Below are positions 33,238 to 37,982 of a stretch of 37,982 nt of DNA, one piece after another. The stretch lies in assembly GCA_021323735.1 (NCBI GenBank), contig JAJPKM010000024.1, positions 1 to 37,982 of the forward strand. The letters are read 5' to 3'. Below the pieces are notes generated by a model, which saw only the letters and a program-made list of their open reading frames with translations, was not told the origin of the DNA and did not search any database. A program made the translations under genes and the position numbers. The stretch is from Gammaproteobacteria bacterium. Lineage in GTDB: Bacteria > Pseudomonadota > Gammaproteobacteria > Steroidobacterales > Steroidobacteraceae. The first letter of the stretch is position 1, and each line of letters begins with the position of its first letter.

Positions 33238-34552
33238 CGCCGCGCACGCTCATGCCCTCCGGCGGACGTTTCGGCACATTCGCTTCCGGAACGACGGCCA
33301 GCTTGAAACCATGCTTCGCCGCCTCGCGCAGGCGCTCCTCGCCGAAAGGCACCGGGCGAATCTCTCCGGCGAGCCCCAGCTCGCCGAATGCGATCAGGGA
33401 ATTGGGGACGGGCGAATCGTTCAAGCTCGAGCGCGCCGCCATCACGATGGCGAGATCGCCGGCGGTCTCGGCCATGCGCACGCCCCCGACCACGTTGGCA
33501 AAGACATCTTGACCATGCAGCAGCAATCCTCCATGCCGATGGGCAACCGCCAGGAGCATGGTCAAGCGGTTGCCGTCGATGCCCACCGCGACCCGCCGCG
33601 GATTGCCGCTCAAGGCTTCATCGGCCAGCACCTGCACCTCGATCAGCAGCGATCGCGTTCCTTCGCGCATGACGGTAATGACGCTGCCCGGGACCGGCTC
33701 CGCATGGTGCGACAGAAAAATCGCCGAAGGGTTCGTGACCTCACGCAAGCCCTGCTCCAGCATCGCGAACACGCCGATCTCGTTGGCGGCGCCAAACCGA
33801 TTCTTGACCGAGCGCAGGACCCGGTAACGGCTGCCGGTATCGCTTTCGAAGTACAGCACCGTGTCCACCATGTGTTCGAGCACGCGCGGTCCGGCGATTT
33901 GTCCTTCCTTGGTGACATGCCCCACCAAGAGCACCGCCGTGCCGCTGGCCTTGGCAAAGCGCACCAGCTCGGCGGTGCATTCACGCAGCTGCGAGACGGC
34001 ACCGGGGGCCGCCTCCACCCGCTCCGAATGCATGGTCTGGATGGAATCCACGATGAGCACGCGGGCCGACAGACCCGCCGCCGCAGCGACGATTTCTTCC
34101 ACGCAGGTCTCGGCGATCAAGCGCGCGGTAGCCGTCTCGAGACCGAGCCGCCGGGCACGCAGGGCGACCTGCTTCAAGGACTCCTCGCCGGTCGCGTACA
34201 GCACCCGGCCCGCCGTATTGAGCGCCGCCGCGGACTGCAGCATCAAGGTCGACTTCCCGATGCCCGGGTCCCCGCCGATCAGCGTCACCGAGCCCAATAC
34301 CAGCCCGCCGCCCAACACGCGGTCCAGTTCCGTCGAGCCGGTGCCAAGCCTCGGGGATTCGGCGATGGCCTCAGCCGCCAGCGAAGATGAAGCGTCCTCG
34401 CCCCGTGCCGCTGAGCCCGTTTTGCGCGGATTCGTGCTCAAAACCTCGGCGGCCAGCGTATTCCACTCCCCGCAGGTGGCGCACTGCCCCTGCCATTTGG
34501 GCGCGGCCGCACCGCAATTCTGGCAGACAAAAACCTGTTTAGACTTCGCCAT
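33203..34552 (-). CDS. radA: DNA repair ATPase/helicase RadA
   Basis: RadA extends and processes recombination branches together with RecA. The 449-residue protein has an N-terminal zinc finger (Cys10, 13, 24, 27 in CQNCGAAAPKWQGQCATC), Walker A GDPGIGKST at 94–102, the RadA motif KNRFG at 250–254 and a Lon-like C-terminal domain (about 285–449). The ATG at 34552 gives MAKSKQVFVCQNCG and is preceded by GAAGGTG. An upstream extension to 34606 is not supported. It converges on corB with a 35-bp tail overlap and is divergent from the kinase gene. Confidence 0.97.
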   Translation of the reverse strand: MAKSKQVFVCQNCGAAAPKWQGQCATCGEWNTLAAEVLSTNPRKTGSAARGEDASSSLAAEAIAESPRLGTGSTELDRVLGGGLVLGSVTLIGGDPGIGKSTLMLQSAAALNTAGRVLYATGEESLKQVALRARRLGLETATARLIAETCVEEIVAAAAGLSARVLIVDSIQTMHSERVEAAPGAVSQLRECTAELVRFAKASGTAVLLVGHVTKEGQIAGPRVLEHMVDTVLYFESDTGSRYRVLRSVKNRFGAANEIGVFAMLEQGLREVTNPSAIFLSHHAEPVPGSVITVMREGTRSLLIEVQVLADEALSGNPRRVAVGIDGNRLTMLLAVAHRHGGLLLHGQDVFANVVGGVRMAETAGDLAIVMAARSSLNDSPVPNSLIAFGELGLAGEIRPVPFGEERLREAAKHGFKLAVVPEANVPKRPPEGMSVRGVTRLNQALEAF

Positions 34553-34650
34553 GGGCGCACCTTCGCACCGATCTGTGAATTTAGGATTGCCGGTATTGTG
34601 GCCCAATCACCTATACTGCCCGGCTTCTTAGCTCGGATTATGTCTATTGC

Positions 34651-36051
34651 ATGAGCAAATTTGGACTGATCGCAGCGATTCTGGGCGCAGGTTTCCTCGC
34701 AACAGGCCTATTGCTCCGAGTGCTTGCCCCTTTGCACACCGTCACTTGGGCATTGTGGCTGCCGGGTATTGCGCTGTTGGCCGGCGGTAGCGCGCTCTTC
34801 CTGTGGGGGCGGCGCAGGCCCGCGGCCGTACCGATGCCGCCGCCGAAGTCGGCCTTGGGCAGCGACACTGCGAGGCTGCTGGACAATTTCGAGCAGCGAT
34901 TCGCGGAGCTCAAGGGCCGCAAGCCCAGCGCCACGGTTCTCGGCGACTTGTATTCCCTGGGCAATCAGATGGAGCAGCGGGGGCGCGGCCCCCAGGCGAC
35001 GGCGGTCTACCGACACCTCGCGCGCTTCGACAACACCTATAAGGATGTCGCCGCCCGCCTGCGGCGTCTGATGGACACCGACCGCACCAAGGGCAAGGGC
35101 AGCGCCGCCAAAACGGCACCCGCGGCGCCCTCTCAGGCCGCCATGGGAGCCACCACACCGAACCTGCGGGCCGCTCCGAGCACCCGCCCCGACGCCCCTG
35201 CCGTCCTCGACATCGAGCGGCTCGGGCGATACCAGCTCGAGCGCGAAATCGGCCGCGGCGCGATGGGCATCGTCTATCTCGGACGCGACACGGCCATCAA
35301 CCGCATGGTCGCCATCAAGGCCATTCCGCTCGCCAGCGAATTCAGCGATGCCGAGCTCACCGAGGCCCGTTCGCGTTTTTTTCGCGAGGCCGAAACCGCC
35401 GGCCGGCTCAATCATCCGAACATCGTCACCATCTATGATGTGGGCGAAGAACGGGGACTGGCTTACATCGCGATGGAATATCTGAAAGGCCGCCATTTGA
35501 GCGACTATGCGAAGTCGCATAATTTGATGGACCCGCGCAAGGTGCTGGAGGTCATCGGGCGCACGGCGGACGCGCTGGGATTTGCGCACAAGCAGCAGGT
35601 GGTGCACCGGGACATCAAGCCCGCGAACCTCATGTACGACCCGAGCACCGATGTCCTGAAGATCACGGATTTCGGCATCGCGCGCTTGAGCGGTGCCGGC
35701 AGCACGCGCACGGGCATAGTTCTCGGAACGCCGTCATTTATGTCACCCGAGCAGCTCGAAGGACGAACTGTGACAGGTCACTCGGACTTGTTTTCCCTGG
35801 GTGTTAGCCTATTTCAATTGTTAACCGGCCAGCTCCCGTTCACCGCTGATTCGATGACCGGCCTCATGCAGCAGATCGCCGAAGCGCCCCACCCTTCGCT
35901 GCGAGCGTTCCGGCCGGATTTGCCGGCCTGTGTCGAGAGCGTGATCGACCGAGCCCTGGCCAAGAATCCTGAAGCGCGGTTCGACTCCGGCGCCCAAATG
36001 GCGGCAGCCCTGGAGGATTGTCGCTCGCGGATACCGAGCGGATCGCCATGA
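34651..36051 (+). CDS. Membrane-anchored Ser/Thr protein kinase
   Basis: The 466-residue protein begins with two membrane helices (about 4–24 and 33–53). A helical region follows (about 70–142; the TVLGDLYSLGNQMEQRG segment is TPR-like), then a low-complexity linker, and a Hanks-type kinase domain at about 194–460. Kinase motifs are complete: glycine loop GRGAMG (201–206), Lys223 in VAIKAI, HRD (319–321) in VVHRDIKPANLM, DFG (340–342) and the SPE segment FMSPEQLEG. The anchor is at the N-terminus and the kinase at the C-terminus, with no PASTA repeats, unlike PknB. A PP2C phosphatase and an FHA protein follow in the same direction. Substrates are unknown. Confidence 0.93.
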   Translation: MSKFGLIAAILGAGFLATGLLLRVLAPLHTVTWALWLPGIALLAGGSALFLWGRRRPAAVPMPPPKSALGSDTARLLDNFEQRFAELKGRKPSATVLGDLYSLGNQMEQRGRGPQATAVYRHLARFDNTYKDVAARLRRLMDTDRTKGKGSAAKTAPAAPSQAAMGATTPNLRAAPSTRPDAPAVLDIERLGRYQLEREIGRGAMGIVYLGRDTAINRMVAIKAIPLASEFSDAELTEARSRFFREAETAGRLNHPNIVTIYDVGEERGLAYIAMEYLKGRHLSDYAKSHNLMDPRKVLEVIGRTADALGFAHKQQVVHRDIKPANLMYDPSTDVLKITDFGIARLSGAGSTRTGIVLGTPSFMSPEQLEGRTVTGHSDLFSLGVSLFQLLTGQLPFTADSMTGLMQQIAEAPHPSLRAFRPDLPACVESVIDRALAKNPEARFDSGAQMAAALEDCRSRIPSGSP

Positions 36052-36061
36052 GTGGGTTTAG

Positions 36062-36916
36062 GTGCATGATACGAAAAGCAGTCAAAAATCCATGAGCTTG
36101 AAGGGGAAAATCGCCAGCGTCGCACTCACGGATACCGGTAAGGTGCGCGAACACAACGAGGACATGATCGGCAGCGAGGCCGACATCGGCCTGTTCGTCC
36201 TGGCTGACGGCATGGGTGGTTATAACGCCGGCGAGGTCGCCAGCGGCATCGCCGTGAAGACCATCATCAATCTGGTGCGGGATGCCTTCGTACGGGAGGA
36301 TCTGACCGCCCGCGATCCTGAGTCCGGATTGACTCGTCCCAGTATCATCCTGCGTGATGCGATCCACAGGGCCAACAAGATCATCTACCACACCTCGAAG
36401 ACCCAGCCTCAGTGCGAGGGCATGGGTACCACGGTGGTAGCCTGCCTGTTCCATGACAACAAGGTATCGATAGCCCATGTCGGCGATTCCCGCGCCTACC
36501 GCCTGCGGGACAATCGTTTCGAGCAGATGACCTTGGACCATTCCCTGCTACAAGAGCTGGTCGACCGGGGATTTTATTCCCAGCAAGAGGCGCAGCGCGC
36601 CACCAACAAGAATTATGTTACACGGGCGCTCGGGGTGGAGCAGAATGTGGAGGTCGAGATCCACGAGCAGCCGGCACAGAAAAGTGACTACTACGTACTG
36701 TGTTCGGATGGCCTTTCTGACATGATTGAGGACGAGGACATTCATTTAACAATCAGCACCTTTAGTGCTAATCTTGATATGGTTGCTAAGCAGCTGATAC
36801 AGCTGTCGAACGATAATGGCGGCCGGGATAATGTGTCGGTGATCATGGCGCACGTCCAAGAGCCCTTCCCGGCGCAACGGCGTATATTTGACAAAATCTT
36901 GGGATGGTTCGGCTAG
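36062..36916 (+). CDS. PP2C-type Ser/Thr protein phosphatase
   Basis: The 284-residue protein has the full PP2C metal motif set: REHNEDM (29–35), LADGMGGYNAG (about 47–57), GMGTTVVA, HVGDSRAYRLR, LCSDGLSDMI and the final GGRDNVSVI. Such phosphatases reverse the action of Hanks-type kinases, and the kinase gene ends 10 bp upstream. The GTG at 36062 gives this length; an ATG at 36092 would drop 10 residues before MSLKGKIASVALTDTG and is equally plausible, since no strong ribosome site favours either. An FHA gene follows 15 bp later. Confidence 0.94.
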   Translation: MHDTKSSQKSMSLKGKIASVALTDTGKVREHNEDMIGSEADIGLFVLADGMGGYNAGEVASGIAVKTIINLVRDAFVREDLTARDPESGLTRPSIILRDAIHRANKIIYHTSKTQPQCEGMGTTVVACLFHDNKVSIAHVGDSRAYRLRDNRFEQMTLDHSLLQELVDRGFYSQQEAQRATNKNYVTRALGVEQNVEVEIHEQPAQKSDYYVLCSDGLSDMIEDEDIHLTISTFSANLDMVAKQLIQLSNDNGGRDNVSVIMAHVQEPFPAQRRIFDKILGWFG

Positions 36917-36931
36917 CGAAACGGAGTCTGA

Positions 36932-37648
36932 ATGGCACGCCTGATGCTCAGCTTGGACGGTAATGTCCTCGCGGAATACAACATGAATAAAGAGCGCTAC
37001 ACCATAGGGCGCCTACCGGACAACGATATCCGTATCGACAATCCGGCGGTGAGCGGCCATCACTCGCTCATCATCAATATTCTGAACGACTCCTTCCTCG
37101 AGGATTTGAACAGCACCAATGGGACCTACGTCAACGGCAAGCTGATCAAGAAACATGCGATGCAGCACGGCGACGTCATCACCGTCGGCCATCACCAATT
37201 ACGTTTCGTCGACAGCCAAGACGGCGAGGTCGAGCAGGACGAGTTCGAAAAGACCATGGTCATTACGCCCAGCTCCCAGGGTGAGGACCGCATTCGCAAA
37301 GTCACCGCGGCGGTGGATCAGGCCGCCAAGGCCGTCGCTTCCAAGCGGCCCACCGTGCCGGACAGCGCCACCGCGCTACCCAAGGCGAAGTTGCAGGTGC
37401 TGAGCGGCGCGTTCGCCGGCCGGGAACTCGAGCTGACCAAGGCACTGACGACCCTCGGACGTCCCGGCGTGCAGGTCGCGGCGATCACTCGGCGCGCCGA
37501 AGGCTACTTCATCGTGCATGTCGACAGCGGCAAGGAGAACGACTATCCCCAGGTCAATGGGGTCCCGATCGGTCCGCAGGCACGCCGCCTCAATGACAAC
37601 GATGTCGTACAGCTGGCGGGCGTGAAGATGGGGTTCTTCGAGAGCTAG
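36932..37648 (+). CDS. Double FHA-domain protein
   Basis: FHA domains bind phosphothreonine. The 238-residue protein has a canonical N-terminal FHA domain (about 20–95; YTIGRLPDNDIRIDNPAVSGHH and DLNSTNGTYVNG), a charged linker (about 96–150), and a second domain (about 151–238) that is degenerate: TLGRPGV remains, but the serine/histidine pair is replaced by AAITRRAEGYF. It probably reads phosphorylation by the kinase encoded upstream. The start has CGAAACGGAG upstream. Its stop codon TAG (37646–37648) coincides with the left edge of the IS630-type element, so the last residues may have been altered. Confidence 0.93.
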   Translation: MARLMLSLDGNVLAEYNMNKERYTIGRLPDNDIRIDNPAVSGHHSLIINILNDSFLEDLNSTNGTYVNGKLIKKHAMQHGDVITVGHHQLRFVDSQDGEVEQDEFEKTMVITPSSQGEDRIRKVTAAVDQAAKAVASKRPTVPDSATALPKAKLQVLSGAFAGRELELTKALTTLGRPGVQVAAITRRAEGYFIVHVDSGKENDYPQVNGVPIGPQARRLNDNDVVQLAGVKMGFFES

Positions 37649-37982
37649 TGTGGTGTCCCACTAATTAGTGTCATATATCGAACCTATCATTGAGGTATCT
37701 TTCCGAGCGGAGATACAGCGATGGCGAGGGGACGACCGAAGGCGGAACTGGTTTTGAGCGAAGCTGAAGAGGCGCAGCTTGGCTCGTTTGCGCGTTCGCG
37801 CTCGCTGCCGGCAGCGTTGAGTCTGCGAGCGCGCATTGTGCTGGCCTGTGCCGCTGGTGAAAGCAACCGCGCAGTGGCCCATCGACTCGATTGCCACTAC
37901 ACCACGATAGGCAAGTGGCGCAGGCGTTTTCGGCTGCACCGGATTGCGGGGATTTACGACGAGCTGCGGCCCGGCAAGCCCC
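37646..37982 (+). mobile_element. IS630-family insertion sequence, left part, cut by window end
   Basis: A non-coding left end of about 75 bp begins at a TA dinucleotide (37646–37647), followed by GTGTGGTGTCCCACTAATTA. It contains the palindrome CACTAATTAGTG at 37659–37670. The transposase start follows at 37721. IS630/Tc1 elements insert at TA and duplicate it, in line with this boundary. The right end is outside the window, so the exact limits and target duplication cannot be confirmed. Confidence 0.75.
37721..37982 (+). CDS. IS630-family transposase, N-terminal fragment (runs off window)
   Basis: The open frame from ATG 37721 (MARGRPKAELVLSEAEEAQL…) continues to the window end with 87 codons. 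It has the N-terminal helix-turn-helix of IS630 transposases: RARIVLACAAGESNRAVAHR, then HYTTIGKWRRRF, and the GIYDELRPGKP segment that joins to the catalytic DDE part. The catalytic domain is not in the window. GAGCGGAGA lies upstream of the start. Whether the full element is intact cannot be judged. Confidence 0.88.
   Translation, partial: MARGRPKAELVLSEAEEAQLGSFARSRSLPAALSLRARIVLACAAGESNRAVAHRLDCHYTTIGKWRRRFRLHRIAGIYDELRPGKP

Noticed and set aside
33164-34390. 408-codon plus-strand frame opposite radA
   Set aside because: It is a shadow of radA with no domains, and starts inside corB in a different frame.

Overview
The window reads as chromosomal core sequence from a GC-rich gammaproteobacterium. 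Three gene neighbourhoods match the E. coli layout: dapA–bamC-like divergent from gcvR–bcp (with bepA further on), rpsP–rimM–trmD–rplS beside ffh, and ffh divergent from ypjD–corB. An mlaFEDCB operon with mlaA nearby, a SUF operon led by an Rrf2 regulator, and a class I aldolase point to a lineage near Xanthomonadales/Nevskiales/Steroidobacterales. That placement is an inference from gene content and carries low confidence.

Layout. 1–810: the end of the SRP RNA gene, a tRNA-Ser(GGA) gene, hairpin-rich mosaic repeats carrying pieces that resemble the tRNA 3' end, and a large inverted repeat. 811–4531: a short BamC-like lipoprotein and dapA on the minus strand; gcvR, bcp and a PIN–PhoH ATPase on the plus strand. 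4590–6969: the envelope protease bepA and the lipoprotein mlaA. 6994–12110 (minus): mlaFEDCB for phospholipid transport, followed closely by an S9 peptidase; a class I fructose-bisphosphate aldolase lies just upstream of mlaF. 13264–20455 (plus): a SUF Fe–S assembly operon (regulator, sufB, sufC, sufD, sufS, sufU, sufT, a Rieske protein, sixA) behind an IscR-type operator. 20466–22984 (minus): a BlaI repressor and an M56 membrane protease with unusual repeat regions. 23110–25819: hslR, then kbl–tdh for threonine degradation. 25851–31096 (minus): sppA, the rplS–trmD–rimM–rpsP operon, and ffh. 31123–34552: ypjD and corB, convergent with radA. 34651–37648 (plus): a Ser/Thr kinase, a PP2C phosphatase and a double-FHA protein. 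An IS630-type element begins exactly at the FHA stop codon and runs off the window.

The groups fit together as envelope upkeep (BepA, MlaA–F, SppA, BamC-like), protein targeting (SRP RNA and Ffh), Fe–S cluster supply (SUF), ribosome and tRNA maturation, and phospho-signalling (kinase, phosphatase, FHA). I see no CRISPR array, prophage or recognisable defence island. The least ordinary items are the BlaI/M56 pair, whose predicted periplasmic parts hold a histidine octad repeat and leucine/glutamine heptads; the mosaic repeats around tRNA-Ser; and several genes whose -10 box lies so close to the start codon that their mRNAs may be leaderless.
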